Assembly: GCA_020722645.1 (NCBI GenBank)
Contig: DYKL01000039.1
Span: 1-12,350 of the forward strand
Length of the DNA: 12,350 bases
Direction: 5' to 3'
DNA from: Acetofilamentum sp.
Lineage (GTDB): Bacteria; Bacteroidota; Bacteroidia; Bacteroidales; JAFGUD01
Shown: positions 6,765 to 12,350 of the stretch, in pieces
How positions within the stretch are numbered: position 1 is the first letter of the stretch
Layout: the number at the start of each line of letters is the position of its first letter
Notes under the pieces: model-generated
What the model saw: only the letters and a program-made list of their open reading frames with translations
What the model was told of the DNA's origin: nothing
Database searches by the model: none
Made by a program: the position numbers and the translations under genes

Positions 6765-8912
6765 ATGAGAAGATTTGTTACCTTTTTTATTATTTCCACT
6801 TTGTGCTTAGCATTAAATGGTCAACAATCTAAAATTGACAGTTTAAAAACACTTTTAGATAATTCAAAACACGATACTGTAAGTGTGATTATTTTAAAAA
6901 AATTGACAAAAGAATATTATAAAGTTGCAGATACTGTTAATTTTGAAAAATGTTTGGAAGAAATTGCCGATATTATTGATAAAGACAAAAAACATTATAA
7001 GCTTGATGATATTGAATTTTTAAAAAATATGTATCAATCAGCAAATAATTTTGAAAAATGTTCAGAATACTATGAAAAATATTCGGAAATAGCTTTGAAA
7101 CAAGAAAATCTGCCAAAATATGCAATAAACGAGAGCTATTATTTGTACTTTCTTTCAGAATATGGTCTTCACGATAAAGCTATTGAAAAAGGACTTGAGC
7201 TGATAAGTTTTGTTGAACAAAACAACTTAAAAGAACAATTTGAATTGGTATATTTAATGCTTGCTTTTGCATACAGAAACTACAATTTGTACGATCAGGC
7301 TCTTATTTATTTCGAAAAATCCGCTTTAAATTCCGATACAACAAATCCTGATAATTTTCTTCACGTAGCTTATAACGAAATCGGAAATATATATTCATTA
7401 AAAGGTGCTTATACTGAGGCTTTGGAATATCAACAAAAGGCACTTGAAATCAGATTAATATTAGGAATGCCGACTTATTTAGCATATTCTTATAATGATA
7501 TTGCCGGAACTTATCAGAATTTAGGTCAAGAAGAACTTGCATTAGAGTATTACAAAAAATCGGCAACCCTTTTGGAAAAATTAGGAGATTTAAATTCTTA
7601 TTTTCATATTTGTAACAATATTGCTCAAATTTATTTATCGCTTGGCGATAATGACAGTTGTTTTCAATATTTAATTAAATCAGAAGAAATTGCTGATAAT
7701 TTAGAGATAGAACAGCTTTATTATCATTTATATTCAAACTATGCAAATTATTATCAAACTATTGGTGATTATGAAGAAGCTTATAATTACATAAATAATG
7801 CTTATTATATTAAAGATTCTATTTTTACAGAAGAAACAAACAGACAGATTGCTAATTTCGAAAAAAAATATGAAATCGAAAAAAGAGATAACGAAATACT
7901 TAAAACTAACGAGAAACTTAAACGTCAAAAAATACTGACTTATACTTTTGTATTAGGGATTCTACTTGTTGTGTTTTTTATGTTGATGATTTACAGGCAG
8001 TTTAAACAAAAAAAACGTGCTTATATTGAACTTGAACAGAAAAATGAAGAAATTTTACAACAAAAAGAAGAAATTCTTCAGCAAAAAGAAGAGATTGAAT
8101 CACAAAGAGATTTGATAATTGAACAGAAAAATCATTTGACTAACAGTATAAATTACGCTTTTAGAATACAAACTGCATTATTCCCGCCAAAAGATTTTAT
8201 AAATACTATTTTACCACAAAATTTTATTTACTACAAACCCAAAGATATTGTCAGTGGTGATTTTTATTGGGCAACCAAAATAGGTAATAAAATAATTATA
8301 ACCGTTGCTGATTGTACAGGACATGGAGTACCGGGAGCTTTTATGAGTATCTTGGCAATTTCTCTATTAAACGAAATTGTTCTTAGTTCAACAAGCGAAA
8401 AAAATTTAAGTGCTGCCTTAATTTTGGATAGTCTTAAGGCTCAGATAATAAAATCTTTACGTCAAAAAGACCCGCTCAGCAAATCTGTTGAGGGAATTGA
8501 TATGGCTCTTTGTATTATTGATGAAAATAATCTAAAATTACAATACGCCGGTGCATACAATTCGATTTTTATTAATCGTAACAATAATCTGATAGAAATC
8601 AAAGCCGATAGGGTAGCGGTTGGTATAAGTTTTAAACCAATTTATAATTTTAAAAACAATGAGTTTGATTTGCAAAAAAATGATATACTTTATTTGTTCT
8701 CTGATGGTTTTGCAGATCAATTCGGTGGTAATAATTATGAAAAATACAGTTTAAGCCGTTTTAAAAATTTTTTACTTTCTATATCTAATGATAATTTTGA
8801 TAAAAGCACTGATATATTAGATAAAGAATTATCAGACTGGACAAATCTTGCTCCTGCTAATAAAAAAAGACTTCAGATAGACGATATTCTGGTAATGGGC
8901 ATTAAGTTTTAA
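6765..8912 (+). CDS. Membrane sensor phosphatase: TPR repeats, TM, coiled coil, SpoIIE/PP2C
   Basis: A 715-residue protein that starts with a signal peptide (MRRFVTFFIISTLCLALNGQ). An exported helical region follows, with at least five TPR-like units spaced about 40 residues apart (for example AYNEIGNIYSLKGAYTEALEY and NDIAGTYQNLGQEELALEYY). One TM helix lies around 390-410 (FVLGILLVVFFMLMIY). Next come a Glu/Gln/Lys-rich coiled coil and a C-terminal PP2C/SpoIIE domain. All expected metal-site motifs are present: GDFYW (Asp499), VADCTGHGVPGAFMS (Asp516), GIDMAL (Asp579), SDGFAD (Asp647) and IDDILVMG (Asp706/707). The output domain is clearly paralogous to the preceding gene's, while the sensor part is unrelated. 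It lies 37 bases after that gene on the same strand with no clear terminator between them, so co-transcription with siaB is likely. It is inferred to be a second phosphatase for the same phosphoprotein, responding to a different input. Its stop lies 5 bases from the stop of the convergent gene. Confidence 0.87.
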   Translation: MRRFVTFFIISTLCLALNGQQSKIDSLKTLLDNSKHDTVSVIILKKLTKEYYKVADTVNFEKCLEEIADIIDKDKKHYKLDDIEFLKNMYQSANNFEKCSEYYEKYSEIALKQENLPKYAINESYYLYFLSEYGLHDKAIEKGLELISFVEQNNLKEQFELVYLMLAFAYRNYNLYDQALIYFEKSALNSDTTNPDNFLHVAYNEIGNIYSLKGAYTEALEYQQKALEIRLILGMPTYLAYSYNDIAGTYQNLGQEELALEYYKKSATLLEKLGDLNSYFHICNNIAQIYLSLGDNDSCFQYLIKSEEIADNLEIEQLYYHLYSNYANYYQTIGDYEEAYNYINNAYYIKDSIFTEETNRQIANFEKKYEIEKRDNEILKTNEKLKRQKILTYTFVLGILLVVFFMLMIYRQFKQKKRAYIELEQKNEEILQQKEEILQQKEEIESQRDLIIEQKNHLTNSINYAFRIQTALFPPKDFINTILPQNFIYYKPKDIVSGDFYWATKIGNKIIITVADCTGHGVPGAFMSILAISLLNEIVLSSTSEKNLSAALILDSLKAQIIKSLRQKDPLSKSVEGIDMALCIIDENNLKLQYAGAYNSIFINRNNNLIEIKADRVAVGISFKPIYNFKNNEFDLQKNDILYLFSDGFADQFGGNNYEKYSLSRFKNFLLSISNDNFDKSTDILDKELSDWTNLAPANKKRLQIDDILVMGIKF
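8046..8108 (+). repeat. Three 21-bp in-frame repeats encoding coiled-coil heptads
   Basis: Three adjacent 21-base units (8046-8066, 8067-8087, 8088-8108) encode EEILQQK, EEILQQK and EEIESQR. The first two peptides are identical, although their DNA differs at synonymous positions; the third has diverged. They lie in the linker between the TM helix and the phosphatase domain. A change by whole heptads would keep the coiled-coil register, so this is a possible site of length change without frame loss. Confidence 0.8.
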
Positions 8913-8917
8913 AATTC

Positions 8918-9691
8918 TTATTTTTCAATCAACATAATTATTATTGCTTCTATTGTTTCCGGAGTTTGTGCTAATGTAACTGTATGATTGTCATTATAAT
9001 GAAGAGATGGCAAAGATAAATAATATAATTTGTTTTCATCATTATTAATATTGTCGATAAATAATACATTTATTTTGTCTGAGATTGTTAATTTGAATGT
9101 GCTTTTGTCATTATTTATAATTTCTGTCGGGATTTCTTTGAAATTAATATAAGCCTTTATTTGTGGTACTTCCTTATTATTGTCATCAACAAAAACATTT
9201 CCGGGTGCTTCTGTAAGATATTTTATTTCTTTATATATAATTCGTTTACCTTCAAATTCTTCCGGCAGATTGTTTTTAGCTATAAGGTCTTCAATTTTTT
9301 GCTTTTCCTGCAAATATATCTCCATATTTAATGTGTCGTGAAATTCATCATATTTTTCTAAAGAAATAAATTTTGTTGCAAATTCACCATTTAATTCTCC
9401 ATCAACATCATTTGCAAAAAATTCTAGTTTTGCTCCCCAATCAACATACACAGGCGTAAGAAATTCTCCATTTTCGTTAGTTTTTGCCTCTTGCCCAAAA
9501 TGTTGTGCAATATAAATATTTGGGATTGGTTTATTTGTGTTTTGTGCAAATACTTTGCCTTTCAGAAAAAACTGAACCATTGGCGCTCCGTATTGTGCAA
9601 TTATTTTTTGTGAAAAGCCTATAATAAAGCCTATTGTTGTCAACAAAAAAGTCATAAACTTGAGATAATAATAGCGGAAATTTTTTTTCAT
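8918..9691 (-). CDS. Cysteine-free exported protein of the radical SAM-associated lipoprotein type
   Basis: A 257-residue exported protein. The N-terminus has basic residues, a hydrophobic stretch and then KIIAQYGAPM, consistent with a signal peptide (possible cleavage after IIA or AQ). The following YGAPMVQFFLKGKVFAQNTNKPIPNIYI and TNENGEFLTPVYV resemble the Bacteroidota 'radical SAM-associated putative lipoprotein' family, whose members carry a lipobox cysteine just before a YG-P motif and then a carboxypeptidase-regulatory-like beta-sandwich. This recollection has not been checked by search. The odd point is that no cysteine occurs anywhere in the protein: the place where a lipobox would stand reads GFSQK. 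It is therefore predicted to be periplasmic or N-terminally anchored, not lipidated. The gene follows a radical SAM/SPASM gene on the same strand after 229 bases. The role is unknown; it may be a substrate or partner of that enzyme. Its 3' end nearly abuts the convergent phosphatase gene. Confidence 0.72.
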   Translation of the reverse strand: MKKNFRYYYLKFMTFLLTTIGFIIGFSQKIIAQYGAPMVQFFLKGKVFAQNTNKPIPNIYIAQHFGQEAKTNENGEFLTPVYVDWGAKLEFFANDVDGELNGEFATKFISLEKYDEFHDTLNMEIYLQEKQKIEDLIAKNNLPEEFEGKRIIYKEIKYLTEAPGNVFVDDNNKEVPQIKAYINFKEIPTEIINNDKSTFKLTISDKINVLFIDNINNDENKLYYLSLPSLHYNDNHTVTLAQTPETIEAIIIMLIEK

Positions 9692-9896
9692 GTGTTTTAA
9701 AATTATTGGTTTTTTAACTGCTTTGACTTGCTTAGTGCACTTACATCTGCCTTACTTAGTGTAATTCCCAAACTGTTTCTGCTTTTTTTGATTGCCTGAC
9801 TAAACAATTGTTAATTAAATAATAATCAGCAATTTACTAATAAGTTAATTAAAAAATTGACAATTTTATTTATCTGTAAATCTACATTATTTTTTT

Positions 9897-9922
9897 AAAA
9901 AAGTCAAGTTTTTGTCTTTTTT
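9897..9922 (-). terminator. Possible weak terminator after the radical SAM gene
   Basis: Just at the stop codon of the radical SAM gene, AAAAAAG (9897-9903) and CTTTTTT (9916-9922) can pair, with one further C-G pair inside after a mismatch. On the minus strand the descending arm ends in six T residues. The stem is almost all A-U, so termination would be weak. If it works, the downstream exported-protein gene needs its own promoter, and I found no exact TAnnTTTG box in the 229-base gap. Confidence 0.3.
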
Positions 9923-11000
9923 ATTTTAGCATATTATAATGACACATCTGTACTTCACTTTCTGCGTTTTCATATAAATGAAGACCATTTCCCCTGCACC
10001 ATTTATAAACCTCGCAGTTTTTACAGATTCCTTTTTTTGTCCAATCTCTGTTTCTCATAACATCGAATTTAGTGTTCCACACGTCCCAAAAATAATCTTT
10101 GTAGATATTTCCCTGAATAAAAGACCTGTTTATGTTTGGACAAGCTGAAATAGAACCATCAACAAGCACTGAACCTATGTGAACTCCGGCAAAGCAGAAA
10201 TAATATCCATCTCTGACTTCATTTTCGTAATTCCCCAGAAACCCCTCACAACTGTATGAAACATTTATTTGTTTTTCTTTTCGGCTTTTTTTAATAAATT
10301 CCATCAATTCAGAAAATTGTTGATTAGAAATTTTTAAAAAAGTGTTCGTTTTTGCTCTGCCTGTAGGAAATATTGTGAAAATCCGCCAGTTTTTCACTCC
10401 GGTATCTATCAAAAAATGTTTGAATTTTTTTAAATCATCAAAATTTTTCTGATTTACACAACTTACAATGTCATATTCTATGTTTGGTTGATTTACGATA
10501 ATTTTTATTGCGTTTATTGCTCTCTGGAAGCTGTTTCTATTGTTTCTAAGCCAGTTATGTGCTTCCTGAAAGCCGTCTAAACTTACTGTTATTGAACCTA
10601 AGCCTGCATTTATAAGATTTTTAAATCTTTCTTCTGTTAATGCGTATCCGTTTGTTACCATACCCCACGGAAAACCTTGCCTTGTTATTCTCTCTCCGAA
10701 TTCTTCCAAATCTTTTCTAAGCAAAGGTTCGCCTCCGGTAAGGACTATCATTGTTTTGTTCGGGTTTTGGTTTTTGCTTATTTGTTCGGTAATCTTCAAA
10801 AAATCGTCTAATGGCATATCTTTCACCTGCGATTCTTTGTGGCAGTCGCTTCCACAATGAAGACAATTCAGATTGCAACGTAATGTGCATTCCCAGAATA
10901 AATATTTTAATTCGTGCAACTCCGACTGTATTTCAACATATTTTTTATGCAGATTCAGAGCTAATTTTTTTTTGAAACTTATTTTTTGTTTGTCAAGCAT
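9921..11000 (-). CDS. Radical SAM/SPASM enzyme (rSAM/lipoprotein-system type)
   Basis: A 359-residue cytoplasmic enzyme. The S-adenosylmethionine-binding 4Fe-4S motif is CNLNCLHC (Cys42, 46, 49; CxxxCxxC), flanked by extra cysteines at 38 and 53. TGGEPLLRKDLEE (88-100) is the GGEP motif of radical SAM barrels. The C-terminal SPASM region has a cysteine in YYFCFAG, another in SISACPN, then Cys326-x2-Cys329-x5-Cys335 and Cys353. The CX3C cysteine usual after the CX2CX5C block is absent, so this is a reduced SPASM set. SPASM enzymes commonly modify peptides or proteins, binding auxiliary iron-sulfur clusters. The sequence resembles the family paired with a putative lipoprotein in Bacteroidota. 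The adjacent downstream gene on the same strand supports that pairing. No short RiPP precursor is visible beside it, so the exported protein is the best local candidate for a partner. The ATG at 11000 is the only sensible start. Confidence 0.88.
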   Translation of the reverse strand: MLDKQKISFKKKLALNLHKKYVEIQSELHELKYLFWECTLRCNLNCLHCGSDCHKESQVKDMPLDDFLKITEQISKNQNPNKTMIVLTGGEPLLRKDLEEFGERITRQGFPWGMVTNGYALTEERFKNLINAGLGSITVSLDGFQEAHNWLRNNRNSFQRAINAIKIIVNQPNIEYDIVSCVNQKNFDDLKKFKHFLIDTGVKNWRIFTIFPTGRAKTNTFLKISNQQFSELMEFIKKSRKEKQINVSYSCEGFLGNYENEVRDGYYFCFAGVHIGSVLVDGSISACPNINRSFIQGNIYKDYFWDVWNTKFDVMRNRDWTKKGICKNCEVYKWCRGNGLHLYENAESEVQMCHYNMLK

Positions 11001-11014
11001 TAAAGTCCAAACTT

Positions 11015-11030
11015 TTTGTAAATTTGCAAA
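11015..11030 (+). promoter_or_regulatory. -7 box TAAATTTG inside a near-palindrome, divergent intergenic
   Basis: In the 44-base gap between the divergent radical SAM and lipoprotein genes, TAAATTTG (11019-11026) is an exact Bacteroidota -7 box for the plus strand, 18 bases before the lipoprotein ATG. It lies within the 16-base near-palindrome TTTGTAAATTTGCAAA, which equals its reverse complement at 14 of 16 positions. No TTTG stands at the expected -33 spacing. The palindrome could be a repressor site shared by both genes, but that is speculative. Confidence 0.4.
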
Positions 11031-11044
11031 TAAAAAAAAACAAA

Positions 11045-11620
11045 ATGAAAAAATATTTATTTTTTTTGATAATTACTTTTGCTCTTTCTTGTGGTAAAAA
11101 TGTTGATTGTCCGGCTTTTACAGATGAAGATATGTCTTTTATTCCATATTCCGAAAATCAGGTTTTATTGTTTACAAATCTTGATGGAGATACTCTTAAA
11201 TTTATTGTTCACAATATTGAAAAATCTCCTGAATATTCTTTTAAATGTAAAGATTTGAATAAAATTTGCAATTGTCAGAGTTCGGCTGTTATAAAGACAA
11301 CTAATAATCTGGAACCTGATACCGCCGTTTTTTTGCTTTTTGAAAAAAATTCGGTTTCAACTTCAAAATACTATTATTATCATGTTTTAGATTTTTATTT
11401 TGAAATTGATTTTGAAGATTATTATCAAAATTTGAATTATTTGGAAAATGTTCGTTTTTATGATACATTAACTGTCAGCAATGTTAGATATGACGATGTC
11501 TTCTCTATCGAAAATGATAATAACACCCAAAAGGTACTTAAAGTTTTTTTAAACCAAGAGCATGGTATTTTAAGAATTGTCGAAACTACTCCTACTAACA
11601 ATTGGGCTATTTGTAATTAG
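11045..11620 (+). CDS. Putative lipoprotein of unknown function
   Basis: A 191-residue protein with the lipoprotein signal MKKYLFFLIITFALSCGKN; Cys17 would be the lipidated residue. The -3 position is Ala, not Leu, which is tolerated in Bacteroidota. No catalytic motif is recognised. The mature part looks like a beta-rich small Bacteroidota lipoprotein: NQVLLFTNLDGDTLKF near the start, aromatic strands (KYYYYHVLDFYFEIDF) in the middle and a terminal KVFLNQEHGILRIVETTPTNNW. It has further cysteines, including a KCKDLNKICNC cluster and one near the C-terminus (WAICN). The ATG at 11045 is preferred because it puts the signal peptide first and follows a -7 promoter box; an in-frame TTG at 11024 would add seven residues that lie over that box. 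It is divergent from the radical SAM gene; any functional link is only a guess. A strong inverted repeat follows the stop. Confidence 0.75.
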   Translation: MKKYLFFLIITFALSCGKNVDCPAFTDEDMSFIPYSENQVLLFTNLDGDTLKFIVHNIEKSPEYSFKCKDLNKICNCQSSAVIKTTNNLEPDTAVFLLFEKNSVSTSKYYYYHVLDFYFEIDFEDYYQNLNYLENVRFYDTLTVSNVRYDDVFSIENDNNTQKVLKVFLNQEHGILRIVETTPTNNWAICN

Positions 11621-11646
11621 AGTTAGTTCATAAAGTCCATAAAGTT

Positions 11647-11722
11647 AAAAGCCTGCCCTGTAAGGGTCTATAAAGTATTAGCATTTGATTTTCAATAAAA
11701 TACCCTTACATGGCAGGCTTTT
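11647..11722 (+). terminator. Long inverted repeat, probable bidirectional terminator with alternative pairing
   Basis: A 21-base left arm (11647-11667, starting AAAAGCCTGCC) and a right arm (11702-11722, ending GGCAGGCTTTT) match at 20 of 21 positions around a 34-base loop. The stem is far richer in GC than its surroundings and is bounded by A4 on the left and T4 on the right. This suits termination in both directions between convergent genes (lipoprotein on plus, ArsR regulator on minus). A second right arm follows: TAGACCCTTTCAGGGC (11722-11737) pairs with 11655-11670 of the same left region at 15 of 16 positions. The two pairings exclude each other. An outer pair also exists: AGTTCATAAAG (11625-11635) with CTTTATAAACT (11741-11751), 10 of 11. 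Confidence 0.7.
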
Positions 11723-11763
11723 AGACCCTTTCAGGGCAAGCTTTATAAACTTGGCACTTTTAT

Positions 11764-11787
11764 TAGTGTTTCTATAAACTGACACTA
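11764..11787 (-). terminator. Small hairpin at the 3' end of the ArsR gene
   Basis: TAGTGT (11764-11769) and ACACTA (11782-11787) are perfect inverted repeats with a 12-base loop, ending one base from the stop codon of the minus-strand ArsR gene. The stem is short and no long T run follows on the minus strand (it continues ATAAAAG). At best it is a weak terminator or a 3' end stabiliser, backed up by the larger inverted repeat beyond it. Confidence 0.3.
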
Positions 11788-11788
11788 T

Positions 11789-12112
11789 TTAACAAGATGT
11801 AATACATTCTACAACTGATAGTAGCAGGTCGTTTTTGTATGAATAATAAATGTTACGTCTGTCTCTTTCGCTTAAAAGGATTCCTTTGTCTCTCAAAATG
11901 CCTAGATGATGAGAAACTACTGATTGTTCAAGTTTTAATGCTTCGTAGATTTGAGTAACAGTCATTCTTTTTCCTTCTATTAAAGCTAAAATAGCAACTC
12001 TTATAGGATGAGCCATTGCTTTTAGAAGCATTGCAGCGTGTTCTAATTGTTCGGGTGTTAATTTTTTTCCGCTCATAGGTTTGGTTTTTATGTCTAAATA
12101 TTGATAAATCAT
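11789..12112 (-). CDS. ArsR-family winged-helix transcriptional repressor
   Basis: A 107-residue DNA-binding protein of the ArsR/SmtB type. The signature AAMLLKAMAHPIRVAILALI lies at 26-45. The helix-turn-helix runs over about 50-77 (TVTQIYEALKLEQSVVSHHLGILRDKG, recognition helix near 64-77). The wing ILLSERDRRNIYYSY (78-92) follows. Members repress nearby genes until a metal, oxidant or other ligand binds. The classic ELCxC metal site in helix 3 is absent (the sequence there reads IYEALKLEQ). The only cysteines are at the extreme C-terminus, Cys103 and Cys107 (CITSC), and could form a thiol or metal sensor site in the last helix; this is inference. The ATG at 12112 would be almost leaderless relative to the predicted promoter. 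The in-frame ATG at 12076 (MSGKKLTPEQ) would leave a leader of about 38 bases and still keep the whole fold, so it is a good alternative. The regulated target may lie outside the window. Confidence 0.85.
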   Translation of the reverse strand: MIYQYLDIKTKPMSGKKLTPEQLEHAAMLLKAMAHPIRVAILALIEGKRMTVTQIYEALKLEQSVVSHHLGILRDKGILLSERDRRNIYYSYKNDLLLSVVECITSC

Positions 12113-12119
12113 AATTATG

Positions 12120-12147
12120 CAAATATATAGATGTTTAATTTATCAAA
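12120..12147 (-). promoter_or_regulatory. Candidate promoter of the ArsR gene
   Basis: On the minus strand, TTTG (12147-12144), a 16-base spacer and TATATTTG (12127-12120) resemble the Bacteroidota -33/-7 pattern. The -7 box is exact; the spacer is slightly shorter than usual. Transcription would start near 12115, only a few bases before the ATG at 12112, which favours either leaderless translation or the start at 12076. Confidence 0.4.
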
Positions 12148-12164
12148 AATGATTTTAGTCATTT
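12147..12164. promoter_or_regulatory. Inverted repeat, possible ArsR autoregulatory operator
   Basis: AAATGA (12147-12152) and TCATTT (12159-12164) are perfect inverted repeats separated by six bases, just upstream of and touching the candidate -33 box of the ArsR gene. Such a dyad at a promoter is the usual position for ArsR-family autorepression. The half-sites are AT-rich and short, so chance is a real possibility. Confidence 0.35.
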
Positions 12165-12255
12165 ATTTAAGTGTTTTTAATATTTTTCGAAATTTTATGA
12201 CTCTTCTTTAATTATTAAATTCATTTTAATAAGTTAATTTTAAGTTTGTTAATTT

Positions 12256-12350
12256 GCTAATTATCTTATTGGCTAATTATCACATTGTCTCATTTGCTAA
12301 TTATCACATTGTCTCATTTGCTAATTATCACATTGTCTCATTTGCTAATT
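12256..12350. repeat. 24-bp tandem repeat built of three 8-bp monomers
   Basis: Three perfect 24-base copies (12272-12295, 12296-12319, 12320-12343) are followed by a partial copy running off the window end. Each copy is GCTAATTA + TCACATTG + TCTCATTT. A shorter 16-base unit, GCTAATTA + TCTTATTG, precedes them (12256-12271). The monomers share an 8-base pattern ending in ATTN. TCACATTG is one base from TCACATTA, the monomer of the left-edge repeat. There are no spacers, so this is a minisatellite-like array. It lies in noncoding DNA upstream of the ArsR gene. Confidence 0.95.

Noticed and set aside
9692..9920. Hidden RiPP precursor gene between the radical SAM gene and its partner
   Set aside because: On the minus strand each ATG in the gap (at 9746 and 9887) meets a stop in the next codon. 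A 24-codon plus-strand frame at 9690 is on the wrong strand and has no start signal. The gap also holds AAAATTG-A-CAATTTT (9853-9867), too AT-rich to call an operator.
11928..12122. Second small reading frame on the minus strand over the ArsR gene
   Set aside because: It is a shadow frame. The ArsR frame has full family motifs, while this one has a skewed, low-complexity composition and no recognisable domain.
12256..12350. CRISPR array at the right edge
   Set aside because: The 24-base copies are directly adjacent with no unique spacers, and the unit breaks into 8-base monomers. No cas genes are present.

Overview
The window looks like chromosomal DNA from a member of the Bacteroidota, probably Bacteroidales-like or an uncultured relative. 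The evidence is strong AT-richness, starts without Shine-Dalgarno sequences, several exact TAnnTTTG promoter boxes (the Bacteroidota -7 element), and typical families: Reg_prop/Y_Y_Y sensors, SpoIIE/PP2C phosphatases and a radical SAM/lipoprotein pair. The assignment is an inference; there is no rRNA or marker gene here.

Layout, left to right. Bases 1-55 are an 8-bp tandem repeat. Bases 68-2361 (minus strand) hold two nucleotide-sugar enzymes, a WlbA/WbpB-type UDP-GlcNAcA 3-dehydrogenase followed by a TviB/WbpO-type UDP-HexNAc 6-dehydrogenase. They are consecutive enzymes for making 2,3-diamino-uronic acid sugars of surface polysaccharides. Bases 2506-8912 (plus strand) form a compact signalling run: a SiaB-type GHKL protein kinase, a very large membrane sensor (propeller, Y_Y_Y, TM, coiled coil, PAS, PP2C/SpoIIE), and a second membrane sensor (TPR, TM, coiled coil, PP2C/SpoIIE). 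One kinase and two receptor-controlled phosphatases suggest a partner-switch module like the kinase/phosphatase half of Pseudomonas SiaABCD. The SiaC-like substrate and any diguanylate cyclase are not in the window.

Bases 8918-11000 (minus strand) hold a radical SAM/SPASM enzyme and, 229 bp downstream, an exported protein resembling the 'radical SAM-associated putative lipoprotein' family of Bacteroidota. This copy has no cysteine at all, so it cannot be lipidated in the usual way. A divergent small lipoprotein of unknown function (11045-11620) starts 44 bp from the radical SAM gene.

Bases 11621-11788 hold an elaborate inverted-repeat region between convergent genes. Its left arm can pair with either of two right arms. 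It is followed by an ArsR-family repressor (minus strand) with a candidate promoter and operator. The window ends inside a 24-bp tandem repeat made of three 8-bp monomers related to the repeat at the left edge.

The most unusual items are the cysteine-free partner of the radical SAM enzyme, the one-kinase/two-phosphatase module, the alternative-pairing inverted repeat, and the 8-bp/24-bp higher-order repeats at both ends. All family names come from reading motifs; no database search was run.
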